Of a DNA stretch of 64,000 nt, positions 35,953 to 46,445 are shown one piece after another (positions within the stretch are counted from its first letter, which is position 1; every line of letters starts with the position of its first letter). The translations under genes and the position numbers were made by a program. Under the pieces are notes generated by a model, which was not told where the DNA came from, searched no databases, and saw only the letters and a program-made list of their open reading frames with translations. The DNA lies in NCBI GenBank assembly GCA_036873135.1, contig JAPTYO010000002.1, positions 20,982,452 to 21,046,451 of the forward strand. Reading direction: 5' to 3'. This stretch comes from Clarkia xantiana subsp. parviflora. Taxonomy: Eukaryota > Streptophyta > Magnoliopsida > Myrtales > Onagraceae.

Positions 35953-36543
35953 GAAGTTTACAGCAATTAGTTGGGTCGTGGTGCAGGCGTACAGGAGAAA
36001 CGGCGGTACAATGGGGATAGGGAGAGGAGATAGAATAACGTAGGAGAGTATAGGGCTGTAAAAGAATAAATTAATCATATTATAAAATAATATGAATGAA
36101 TAAATATTGTTTTTTTTTTGCCAAGAATAAATATTGTTAATTAAGAAATATTTAATTTGTTAATGAAATTCTAGATGATTACAAATATATCTATGATCAC
36201 AATGTTAATTTGCAAAATACTACTTTTTGGAGCGGTAGCATAATGCTACTGAATATACAGTTTTAGTAGCGGTATGTATCGTTGTAACAAGTAACTGTCA
36301 ACATTACTACACAATGCACTACTAAAAGTGCATTTCAATAGCGGTAATTTAATTGCCATAATGAAGAACAATTTAGCAATGACTGAGTATCGCTATAGAA
36401 AGACACTATTAAAAGCGTCGCTTATTTTGCTACTAAATATAGATTTTAGTTTCGAAAATATTTTCCGCTGCTAAAATATACTTTTAGCATCGAATTATAG
36501 CAGCGAATCATATCTACTGCTAAAGCTTAGTTTTCTTGTAGTG

Positions 36544-38050
36544 TTTGTGTTCTTTATGGAGGAAACTTGACACTAGAACATGCAAAACTCAAATCAATGT
36601 TGAAAATTGTACAGACAAATCACGATGCTATGTTTGATAGCCATGGTAGAATGGTTCTTGAGTTGTATATCAATATCATAAATTGTGGACTGGATCATCT
36701 CTTTTATCCATCTACTTGAGTTGTTATCTGAGTTTTTTTTGGGCAACAATCTGAGCTTATTTAATAATCAGTTTGCAATACTTTGGTATTTTGCGGTTGT
36801 GTTTGATGATCGGCAGTTCCTTTTGGTATACTGACTATGGCTGGTGCAGTCGTCCTTTGTTCATTGCTGGAGAATGGAGTCTCTTCATAAGAAAAATGAT
36901 ATTCATGCACTACTAGCTGCAACGAGAGGGTATGTAATAACTACAAAACCAATTCTTCCTCATCCGGGTTCTCTAAGTTCCTTCCTCATGCCAACCCGGA
37001 TGAGGGTATCAAAGGATCTCACAGAGTATCCAAATAAACTCACACTTTATAGTTGGTCAAACTTGCTGGCATGTATAAGGAACATGGTGATCTTTAAAGA
37101 TCTTTATTATTATAAAGTTTGAACATAACCTTTTTCTTTTGTCCCAAAAAATTCTAACCTCTTTTGAAGGGCCCGGAACAATGGATGATATTTTGGTTGG
37201 CTATTACGTCTATAAATTTTTTCAAGTACTTAACGGTATTTTTAACAAGCAAGCTTATCCTTGATAGAGATAGTAGAGTAGTATATGAAATGTTAGTCTT
37301 AGAGAGTTCTATAAATAGGATTACTCCCTATTGTAATAATCACCTTTGAGCAATACAATGTTTCTAATAAGACTTGCATTGCTCTCTACATTCTCTCCAT
37401 ACATACTTACAATCCTCTAAAAGATTTTCAAACCCATAAAAGATGCATTAGCTGCAGCAACCTTTCTTTATCGCCAACTGTTATTTATTTTGAGATCTGT
37501 ATATGCTCACAAAGAATACATCCAAATAGTTTAGGATTTCAATTTTTTACATATCCACATGAAGGATCAAATTTATTCCATATTGTAAGCAGTAAAATCA
37601 AGACCATGGAGGTCTCTTGGGATATAAAATTATTGATTTGTTTTCTTTAATTTTGTAGGAGAAATTATCTGGACAACATAGATAGATTAATTAGAATGGT
37701 GAATCCAAGAATTGTGTTGATAGAGTTGTCATGTTACTCTTTGAAAATCTTCAAAATGTATGAAACTCAATACGTCGCTAATGAATGTAAATTTTCAGGG
37801 GTGGAAACTGGAAACCGTGTGATTCAGTTTTGAGTGATATTATCTGTGGATACTGTGAGAAATCAGATTTTTGAGCATCCGATTAGTTTGTACAAAGAAC
37901 TTGGTTTTAAACCAGTTACTACTTCTAGCAATTGGATTCTGCCATGTCTATTCTCTATGTATAAAAGTTTTGGTTTGAGGGAGGCAGATGGATTAGGTTA
38001 AAGTTAAAGCATCTAGAACCTTTTTTTTTTTTTTTTTGCTTGTAGAGCAT
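36544..38050. other. Between the CACTA and LTR elements, no recognised gene
   Basis: Several short frames (for example 36844-37122, with HALLAATRGYVITTKP) could not be assigned. At about 37310 CTATAAATAGGATTACTCCC followed by ATTGTAATAATCACC and CAATACAATG looks like the U3/R part of a copia-type LTR, so part of this stretch may be a worn LTR. A T-run sits at 38021-38037. Confidence 0.35.
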
Positions 38051-38435
38051 TGATGGATATACGCATGATTCGGGCTCGGGTTTAAATTATTCGGACCTCG
38101 TACACGCGTGTAAAACCCAATTTTGAGCTAACCAGGGGAAACCGGGCAAGTCGCGAACTTGCCCGGCACCCCCGGGGGGCTTACCCGGAATTCCGGGTAA
38201 GCTTAACACCCGGGGGGTGTCGCGCACACCCCCCATTTCGTCTCGAATGTATAGGAGACCCGATTTTTAACCAACTCCTATGTGTCCGAGACCTATGTTT
38301 CAAAGGCGCGCGCGTCCCGCTCGTGACAGCCGCCTGAGACGCGCGTCAGAGTCCTCTTCCCAAAGCTCTCCCCTGCATCCCAGTTCACATTTCCACATTG
38401 AACCGGGTCAAAACCGGTTTACGGTCCAAGGTTGG

Positions 38436-38445
38436 CTATAAATAG
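38436..38445 (+). promoter_or_regulatory. TATA box of the 5' LTR
   Basis: CTATAAATAG within a region conserved between both LTRs (second copy at 41389-41398), followed by a CT-rich leader. It fits the U3/R border of a plant LTR. Confidence 0.6.
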
Positions 38446-39121
38446 CCACCTTGGGGGTAAACATTTTCAAGTCACAACAAGTCATTTTTTTTGGGGTGAG
38501 AATTGGAAAAGCTCTGACCTCTCTCTAAAACTCTCTCTCTCTAGAAACCGTCTAATGTTGATCGTCGGAGCGAGCGCACCAAGCACCCCCCCCCCCTCTC
38601 CACGGGGATTGCTTGGTAATGCTCCTCTCGCAGGTGCAGACGGACGGTCTATAAGAGAGCCCGAAGGACTTACCGCTGTTCTGAAGACGAAGCTGAAGGC
38701 CCGTACACGACCTTAGGAGACGGACTCGGCTCGCACCCAACCCGAAGACTTCGACGAGTCACTCAGCGGGCAACCCGCGGTAACTCGGTCGAAACACATG
38801 GCGCCGTCTATGGGAAACGCAACGACAAGTCATAGCGTACCACTGTTATTCTAAGATCACCACTTTACAAGATTCGGGAGAGTCACGCCAAGCGCGTACA
38901 CCTCCTACACCTCCTACCAAACGCGCGTGCATCGACGCTCTAAGAGGAGGAGTAACACCTCTCGCTCAGAAACTAAGTATAGTAGCAGCGGACACTAGGT
39001 GCAGCACTGCGCGCACAGCATCGCACGTGCGTACACGTCGACATGGCAATGTGAGATCTACCACCTCACATACGAAGAGCCTAACAGATACACTAAGTGG
39101 CTATCATGTCCACGCATCTCG

Positions 39122-39545
39122 AAGTAGCGGTCGCTAGACACACTCTACCTTGGGGAAAATAAAGTAGCGGTCGCTAGAAACACTCTACCTTGGGAAAAAC
39201 CAAGTAGCGGTCGCTAGACACACTCTACCTTGGGGAAAGCCAAGTAGCGGTCGCAGAATGCACTCTACCTTGAAAACGCCAGGTAGCGGCAACAACATGG
39301 ATAGGCAGTCGCCTCGCCGACCTTTGACCGACGCCATGGAAGGACACGTCGCCTCGCCGACCTCTGGCCTTCTCCCTACCTCGGAAACATCAAGTAGATG
39401 TCGCTAAATGCACCCAACTTAGGAACAACCAAGTAGCAGTAGTGGAATGCACCCAACTTTGGAACAACCAAGTAGCAGTCGTGGAATGCACCCAACTTTG
39501 GAAAAACCAAGTAGCAGTCATGGAACACACCCTACTTCGGAAGAT
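39122..39545 (+). repeat. 40-bp minisatellite in the LTR element interior (about 8 units in two blocks)
   Basis: Units start AAGTAGCGGTCGCTAGA and run to ACTCTACCTTGGGGAAA, at exactly 40-bp steps (39123, 39163, 39203, 39243). After a GC-rich break with two copies of GTCGCCTCGCCGACCT, a second block repeats AAGTAGCAGTCGTGGAATGC, again at 40-bp steps (about 39391, 39431, 39471, 39511). Confidence 0.9.
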
Positions 39546-39834
39546 CCCAGTAACCATCAACATGGGAGACAACTACATATCTACGAGACTCGTTAGTCTC
39601 TACTTATCACATAGCGAACACCCCACGAGGGGGGCAACCCCCTGTACATATCAACCACTATGACGACACCTACTCTACGTCGTCATCAAGCCTATAGTGA
39701 CAACATGCATGGCAACAGACAAGGGAATAATTCTAAGTGTTGGAACAAGCCCGCACATACAAGCGCACGCATACTCAGCTAGCACGCATATGGATGGTAG
39801 TATGGTCATGAAAGAAAGAGCCAATCAAGGAACA

Positions 39835-40285
39835 TTTTCTAAGTGTTCCACCATGTCAGCAGTCGACGTGTGACGAGGTGTCGACTATCAAGGAACATTT
39901 TCTAAGTGTTCCACCATGTCAGCAGTCGACTTATGACGGGGTGTCGACTATTAAGGAATATTTTCTAAGTGTTCCACCATGTCAGCAGTCGACATATAAC
40001 GAGGTGTCGACTGTCAAAGGATGTTTTCTAAGTGTTCCACCATGTCAGCAGTCGACATATGACGAGGTGTCGACTATCAATGAATATTTCTAAGTGTTCC
40101 ACCATGCCAGCAGTCGACTTATGACGAGGTGTCGACTATTAAGGAATATTTTCTAAGTGTTCCACCATGTCAGCAGTCGACATATAACGAGGTGTTGACT
40201 GTCAAAGGATGTTTTCTAAGTGTTCCACTATGGCAGCAGTCGACATATGACAAAGTGTCGACCATCAAGAAATACTTTCTAAGTA
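39835..40285 (+). repeat. 63-bp minisatellite in the LTR element interior (about 8 units)
   Basis: AAGTGTTCCACCATGTCAGC followed by AGTCGACATATGACGAGGTG, TCGACTATCAAGGAA and TATTTTCT repeats with starts at 39841, 39904, 39967, 40030, 40092, 40155, 40218 and 40281 (steps of 63, once 62). The inner GTCGAC...GTCGAC sites are 21 bp apart. At 63 bp the unit keeps frame as 21 residues; frame 39878-40093 reads FLSVPPCQQSTYDEVSTI-like units until the 62-bp step ends it. Confidence 0.92.
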
Positions 40286-42278
40286 TTTTCCTATGACGAC
40301 AACCATGGCAACGAGTCATTAGGCTAGCGCTATCACGTCGCTACAAGCACCTCTACTCCGGGGGCAATACTATATCAACAAGGGCCTCGTCTCTCGACAT
40401 ATACGTTGCGAACATACTCCGTTCGTCAACGACGCGGTGGATGCATCACACCTCGCAAGCTCAGGACCCGCGCGTCCGTGATACACGCTCCCTCATAAGT
40501 GTGTGGGTAACCCTTTACCTGTCTCTATTTTTTCTAAGACTTTTAGTACATGACTATGCATCCTTTACACATACGTCATACACACGTCATCGTCATGCAT
40601 TACACACAACCATGATTGCACATATTCATGAGAATTATTGCTTAAGTCCATCACATGTGATTTTCCAAACCCGGCATTATTTCATTTACTAAAAACCGTC
40701 GTCTCGCCGTCAAGACGGCCGTCTCGGACGACGGGTTCCCGGAAACCTTCATATTGCATGAAAAACGTTTTATCAAAACTTTCATGATTTATTATCGTTT
40801 TAGTACAATTAGTCGTGGCATGAACGTTCCATATTTATTTGATCATCTTACAAACCCGAAAAATTTCATGTGCGCTCACGCCTTACTTCTTCCAAAATCA
40901 CATTTATCACATTACTCGTAGTCCGTTGCGCTACTAACCCTTTGCGCAGTTATCAAGCATGACCATCTCAAAAAACTAAGGCAAGGAGCTCGTCTGAGCC
41001 GCGCGTATCCACCCTTGGTAAGTCAAAACCCAAGGTGAGCAGACGACCCGAATCACGCGTACACCCTATCTTAAAATAGAGTTAAATAAAGGTCAAGCCT
41101 AGCTTACCCGGAAAATTCCGGGTAAGCCTAGGCTTACCCGGAATTCCGGGTAAGCTTAACACCCGGGGGGTGTCGCGCACACCCCCCATTTCGTCTCGAA
41201 TGTATAGGAGACCCGATTTTTAACCAACTCCTATGTGTCCGAGACCTATGTTTCAAAGGCGAGCGCGTCCCGCTCGTGACAGCCGCTTGAGACGCGCGTC
41301 AGAGTCCTTTTCCCAAAGCTCTCCCCTGCATCCCGGTTCACATTTCCACATTGAACCGGGTCAAAACCGGTTTACGGTCCAAGGTTGCCTATAAATAGCC
41401 ACCTTGGGGGTAAACATTTTCAAGTCACAACAAGTCTTTTTTTTTGGGGTGAGAATTGGAAAAGCTCTGACCTCTCTCTAAAACTCTCTCTCTCTCTAGA
41501 AACCGTCTAATGTTGATCGTCGGAGCGAGCGCACCAAGCACCCCCCCCTCTCCACGGGGATTGCTTGGTAATGCTCCTCTCGCAGGTGCAGACGGACGGT
41601 CTATAAGAGAGCCCGAAGGACTTACCGCTGTTCTGAAGACGAAGCTGAAGGCCCGTACACGACCTTAGGAGACGGACTCGGCTCGCACCCAACCCGAAGA
41701 CTTCGACGAGTCACTCAGCGGGCAACCCGCGGTAACTCGGTCGAAACAAGCATCCAGACTTTGTGTCAGATTAAACAACTTTTAGTGTATTGATTGATTG
41801 GAGTTGTCATGATTAAAACAGTGTTTTTTTTCTTTATGAAATCTTAGCCAGTTAACATACGTATCAATTGGCTGATCCGCCTTAACAAGGAGCTCGATAA
41901 CATACGTATCAAGCAGCATAACACAATTTCATAACTACAAAACCCCGCGTATTGCGCAGGGCAAATGCCAAGTTTTCCATGAGCCGGCGGTGGGATCAGA
42001 CCATTCGCCTATAGTGGTGGTCATGCAGTACAAAGATCGACGTGGGACGAAACCGTTCAGATTTGAGGAAATGTGGACCGAGCATGAGGAATGCGACCCG
42101 CTTGTTCGGACTACATGGGGTGATGGGGAATCGGCTTCATCATGTGGTCGTGCACCAACTGTTCATACCAAATTGGGGAAGTGTCTTTGTCGACTAATTG
42201 AATGGAGTAGACACCGATTTTGTAATACGAGGAAGAATATTCGCGACGTCTACTCGCGGTTAAAGGCTACTGTGACAG

Positions 42279-43776
42279 ATGAGGGGAGTATTTCGGCGGT
42301 GCTTCTTCATTTCTTTCGGGACCTATTTGCGACATCGGGAGTGGGCAGCTGTGCTGCAAGTTGTTCCGGTTGTGGTTACAGCTGATGTTAACCGGGCCCT
42401 GGTTCGGTCTGTCACGTTAGGGGAGGTTAAGACGGCTACTTTCCAACTTGGCTCGTCTAAGGCGCCAGGCCCGGACGGTTTCCCGGGTTTATTCTATCAA
42501 CGATACTGGGATGTCATTTGTACTGATGTTTTTGAGATGGTGAGGGAGGGGTTTCTTTGACACTGGGGTAATGCCATCCAGGCTTGGTTGTACGGATATT
42601 ACGTTGATTCCCAAGGTGACCAGTCTGAAATTACCGAGTGATTTCAGGCCGATAAGTCTATGTAATTTCCCGTACAAAATCATTTCTAAGGTTATGGTTA
42701 ATCCACTCAAACCGTATCTGTCGGCTATGATCACACCGTATCAAAGCGCTTTTGTTTCGAGGCGGCTCATTCAAGATAATATGCTAGTCGCCCATGAGGC
42801 GTTTCATTACTTTCGTAATCGTGGAGGCGCGAAGAAGGAGGAGTGTGCGTTGAAAATAGATATGCAGAAAGCCTATGACCGAGTTGAGTGGGACTTCTTA
42901 GTATCGGTGCTTCGGCGGATGGGGTTCTGCGACCGATGGGTTGGTTGGATCCATGCGTGTGTCTCTTCGGTTACGTATCAAGTTTTGGTTAACGGGAAAC
43001 GAACACCAGCGTTCACACCAACGCGGGGGATCCGCCAGGGGGACCCACTATCACCTTACATGTTTATCATCGTGGCGGATGTCCTATCACGGATGATGTC
43101 GGCTGGGGTTGCTCAGGGAACGCTAGACGGTATCAGAATGAAGCGGGGTTTTCCGGTTATTCATCACCTCTTTTTCGCGGATGATTCGATCTTCTTCATT
43201 GAGGCGATGAGACGAAATGCCGAAGCACTAATGGCGATTCTGCGGGCATATTGTGGGGCATCGGGACAGTTGATCAATCTCCACGAGTCGGTTTTATATT
43301 TCGGCTCCAATGTTCGGGATACAACTAAATTCGAGGTTGAACAAGCGTTGGGGTTGAAGGCCATTCACAATCCGGGGAAGTATCTTGGGCTTCCGACTGC
43401 CTGGGGTCGATCAAAGCGGGAGGCTTTGGGTTTTCTCAAGGAACGAATTGTCTCGAAATTACAAGAATGGAAGTCTCTACTTCTTAACAATGCGGGGTGG
43501 GAGGTTCTTATACGATCGGTGGTAATGGTTATGCCTACATATGCTATGAGCCTCTTCTTGTTGTCGAAGATGTGGCGTGCTGATATCAATGCTCTAATTG
43601 CCCGGTTTTGGTGTGGTCAGAAAAATGGTGAGAGGAAAATTCATTGGAAGAGCTGGGCGACGCTAACCAAGCCGAAGACTTGTGGGGGTCTTGGTTTCAA
43701 GGAACTACAAACATACAACGTTGCTCTACTTTCGAAAATGGCTTGGCGGGTTTTCCAGCATCCATATGCATTATGA
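42279..43776 (+). pseudogene. LINE reverse transcriptase domain (broken frame)
   Basis: The RT domain is split between frame 42279-42560 and frame 42571-43776 by a TGA at 42558-42560. Motifs PDGFPG, FRPISLCNFPYKIISKV, SAFVSRRLIQDNMLVAHE, RGIRQGDPLSP and FFADDSIFF are readable in order. Confidence 0.9.
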
Positions 43777-44706
43777 GTTAGGGTTCTCAAGGGTCTTTAT
43801 TTTCCTCGGTCCGATTTTAGGGAGGCATCGAAGGGGGCTAGGGCGTCTTGGGCGTGGTCGAGTATTTTGGCCGGACGCGATGTGCTTTTGGATCATGGGA
43901 TTTGGCGGATAGGGGACGGTCAAAATGTTCGCATTTTTGGGACCCATGGATTCCGGGGTTGCCCAATTTTAGGCTTCCCTACCCACGGGAACAGTCGGAT
44001 GCGCTTCGAGTGTGTGATACCGATCCAACAACAAGTAGCGGCCGAACATGTTGTCGAACTTGAGCGGATTTCTCTACCGAGCGACTCGATTCCAGATAGG
44101 TTTTGCTGGCCTTACACGAGAACGGGAACGCTATCGGTGAGCTCGGTCTATCATCAGTTAACTTGTGGTGAGGGGGATTCGGTGGATGTGATTGTTCATG
44201 ATCAACCAGGAATACCGGGTCTACGATGGAAGGACATATGGTCGATGGGTGCCGTGCCGAAAGTTCGTTCCTTCATGTGGAAGATTCATGCAAATACTCT
44301 AGCGGTGAGAGCAAACCTGGTCAGGAGGGGGATTTTGGTGGAGCCGACCTGTCCATTCTGTTATAAGGATGAAACCGCCGCGCATATGTTGTATGGGTGC
44401 ACTTGGATTAGGTTGGTTTTGTTTGCAACTTTGGCTGTCCGGCCGGAATTTGTGGGAGTTGACTCTGCGAGTGAGTGGGTCGCGTGCGTGAGGGGTGGCC
44501 CGGGACTGACCAAGAAACAACACGCGGATAGATGGGCTCTTGTCGGTTATACATGCTAGTTGATATGGAAATAGCGGTGTAGAGCTTTGTACGCTCAGGA
44601 TGTTCCAAACCCGACGCTTACGACTAGAACAATTTTGCGTGATTATGGTGAGTATATAACTCTTTCGACGGCATCTGGTCTTGTTAGTGCTTAGTCAGCT
44701 CCTTCG

Positions 44707-45243
44707 ATGAGGAATTCTGATAGGTGGTCACTGCCCCCGGTTGGTTTTGTCAAAGTGAATTGTGATGGATCATGGTTGGCATCTACGGCTGAGGGTGGTG
44801 TTGGTTGCGTTGCTAGGAACTCGGTCGACGAGCTAGTGGGTGGTTGCACATCTTTGGCTACCGGAAGTAACAGCCTCGAGGTGGAGATGAAGGTGATTGC
44901 TGCGGCGGTTGAACTTGCGATTGAGAAAAGTTGGGATCGTATTATTATCGAGTCTGACTTCAAGGAGGCAATAGAGGGCATCACTGGACCCGATTGTGAG
45001 CTAAACTGGAGAGTTGAGACGCTGGTTTACAACATTCAAAGGATGGCAACCAGATTACGAGAGGTTTGTTGGTCGTCTATCCCGCGAAACGTAAATACGT
45101 GTGCTAACTGGGTTGCAATCCAGTGTAAGAAGAGGTCGTGTATCAGTAATTGGGTATCACTACCCCGCCCTCTCTTTTACGTTTACTTGACTCGGATTTG
45201 TATTTGGACCCATCTTGACGTTTATTACCATGGAATGGAATAG
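44707..45243 (+). pseudogene. LINE C-terminal RNase H domain
   Basis: 178-codon frame with VKVNCDGSW (first catalytic Asp), EVEMKVIAAAVELAIEK (catalytic Glu in the E-x-x-A helix) and IIIESDFKEAI (second Asp), the order of the RVT_3 type RNase H. It ends at TAG 45241-45243, directly before the A tail. Confidence 0.85.
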
Positions 45244-45265
45244 ACTATTTACTGGGAAAAAAAAA

Positions 45266-46445
45266 CTAGGTAGAAGCCACTAAGGGATCTTTCACTAAAA
45301 CTAAATCCATTTAAACCTAATGGACTAAAAATGAAGGTTAATTATAGTGGGCCAACCCTAACTAAAGAAAGCCCGTTACACTATGTCTACACTTTTATTA
45401 AGCCTAAGATAACGTTTTGACAGGATGCAGGAGGAACCTAATCCATAAGGTTAATGATCTGATCGGCTGTTCTTCTCTTAGCGCCCAGCAGCGGCACAAT
45501 TCTCTTAAGACTCTCAGCGGCCCAATTCGGTTGATGAACTGATAGCAGGTTGTCTCCTCACAATGTCATACTTTCAATATTCTGATTTAATCTCATCCCT
45601 AATTTCGGATTCTAAAGCTAATCAACATGTGTTCGCACTTTTGAAGGCAATTAAACTGCTGACTGAATAGGAATTGAGAGCAATAAGAAAACAGAGGTAC
45701 CTTTCATGATTGAAGATTCATTGTTTTGATTCGATGTCTCTTGGTTCGACGTCTCTTGATTCAATCTGTTGGTTTTTAGTGAGAAGTTCCAGCAGTTGAA
45801 AAATTATTCTTGATGGAATTGAGTTTTTTAAGGCAGCATGACAAATTACAAAATTCTTTCCATTTGAGGAAATCATTGGTGGTAGAAATTATTATTTTGT
45901 AAATTGGGCAGACCCAGAATTGTGTCACTACTCACTGAAATATATATATTATGAATCTGTAATTTGTGAAGATTCACTTTCTAATTTAGTGAAAGTTGTA
46001 TACATCTTTTAAGAAGAAAAGTGATTTTGTTTTGCTGTTTCTGTACCTCTGTTAATTGTGTGTACTTAATTTTTTGTTTTCCCAAATGAATGGCCCAATC
46101 TGAAATTCAAATGGGCAAAATTGAAACTCAGTGGGTTCAATCTGAAATTCAGCCCCCTGGTCCCTAAAAACCCGTCTTTGCTTCCATTGATGAATCGTTT
46201 GTATGATTTATGTGCAGGTTTATGTGCTTTGATGTCTCTCTTGAAATGTGTTTACAACTCCACTCTGGATTCTGTTTACTTGCATACAAATTTTTGTGTT
46301 ATTTTGGTTAAAGAGCCAATGCTCATTGTTCTAAACTTTCAGCTGTACTATGCTTTTAGACATTAGAGTATTAAAACTAGATCTACCTTAACAGGGCATC
46401 GGTATCTGCTTGCAGAACTTTTAGGAAAGTGAAGAGCATACAACA
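45266..46445. other. Upstream region of the GDP-mannose pyrophosphorylase copy
   Basis: No separate gene. GC-richer patch 45460-45540 (GCGCCCAGCAGCGGCAC) could be a 5' untranslated exon. GCATCGGTATCTGCTTGCAG at 46396-46415, just before the start codon, ends like a splice acceptor, which would fit a 5' leader intron. Confidence 0.4.

Larger units (their letters stand above)
33517..36543. mobile_element. Non-autonomous CACTA (En/Spm) transposon, complete ends, TTT duplication
   Basis: The left end reads CACTACAAGAAAAC and the right end, in reverse, CACTACAAGAAAAC, then both go on to TTTAGCAG. TTT flanks each side (33514-33516, 36544-36546), the 3-bp duplication of this superfamily. About nine copies of CCGCTGCTAA in both orientations crowd the first 290 bp, and a looser set (AGTAGCGGT, CCGCTGCTAAAA) fills the last 330 bp; such subterminal motifs bind the TnpA-type protein in En/Spm. 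The 3.0-kb interior has no transposase-like frame, so mobilisation would need proteins from elsewhere. The right-hand interior (35330-36010) is GC-richer than the rest. Confidence 0.92.
38051..41748 (+). mobile_element. Non-autonomous LTR retrotransposon with tandem-repeat interior, AGCAT duplication
   Basis: Two copies of a ~618-bp LTR segment (38178-38796 and 41131-41748) differ by only about half a dozen substitutions plus small length changes in C and CT runs. Both end TCGGTCGAAACA. The left copy is followed by TGGCGCCGTCTATGGGAAAC, a primer-binding sequence typical of plant Ty3/gypsy elements. AGCAT stands before 38051 (38046-38050) and after 41748 (41749-41753). Each LTR has CTATAAATAG (38436 and 41389) as a likely promoter. 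The interior of about 2.3 kb has no gag, protease, RT or integrase frame and is largely two minisatellites. The outer ~127 bp of the 5' LTR are not matched in front of the 3' copy. Confidence 0.85.
41960..45265 (+). mobile_element. 5'-truncated, degenerate L1-type LINE with RNase H
   Basis: Frames in order give the end of an AP endonuclease (GSDHSPIVV at 41990), reverse transcriptase from APGPDGFPG (about 42465) through KIDMQKAYDRVEW, GIRQGDPLSPYMF and the catalytic FADD (about 43174), a zinc-binding RT-associated domain (PTCPFCYKDETAAHMLYGC, about 44345) and a plant-type RNase H (VNCDGSW about 44754, IIIESD about 44941). The frame changes near 42330, after 42560 (stop TGA), near 43776 and after 44559, so it is dead. 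A 9-A tail follows the last stop (45257-45265). ORF1 and most of the endonuclease are missing. Plant L1 lineages with C-terminal RNase H are known. Confidence 0.92.

Noticed and set aside
37300..37420. CTATAAATAGG followed by ATTGTAATAATCACC as a copia solo LTR
   Set aside because: No TG...CA ends or target duplication could be found, so only noted in the intergenic entry.
39835..40285. CRISPR-like regular repeat pattern
   Set aside because: The 63-bp units are directly adjacent without unique spacers and lie inside a plant LTR element.
46121..46366. 81-codon plus-strand frame upstream of the pyrophosphorylase copy
   Set aside because: No domain or splice support; lies in likely promoter or leader sequence.
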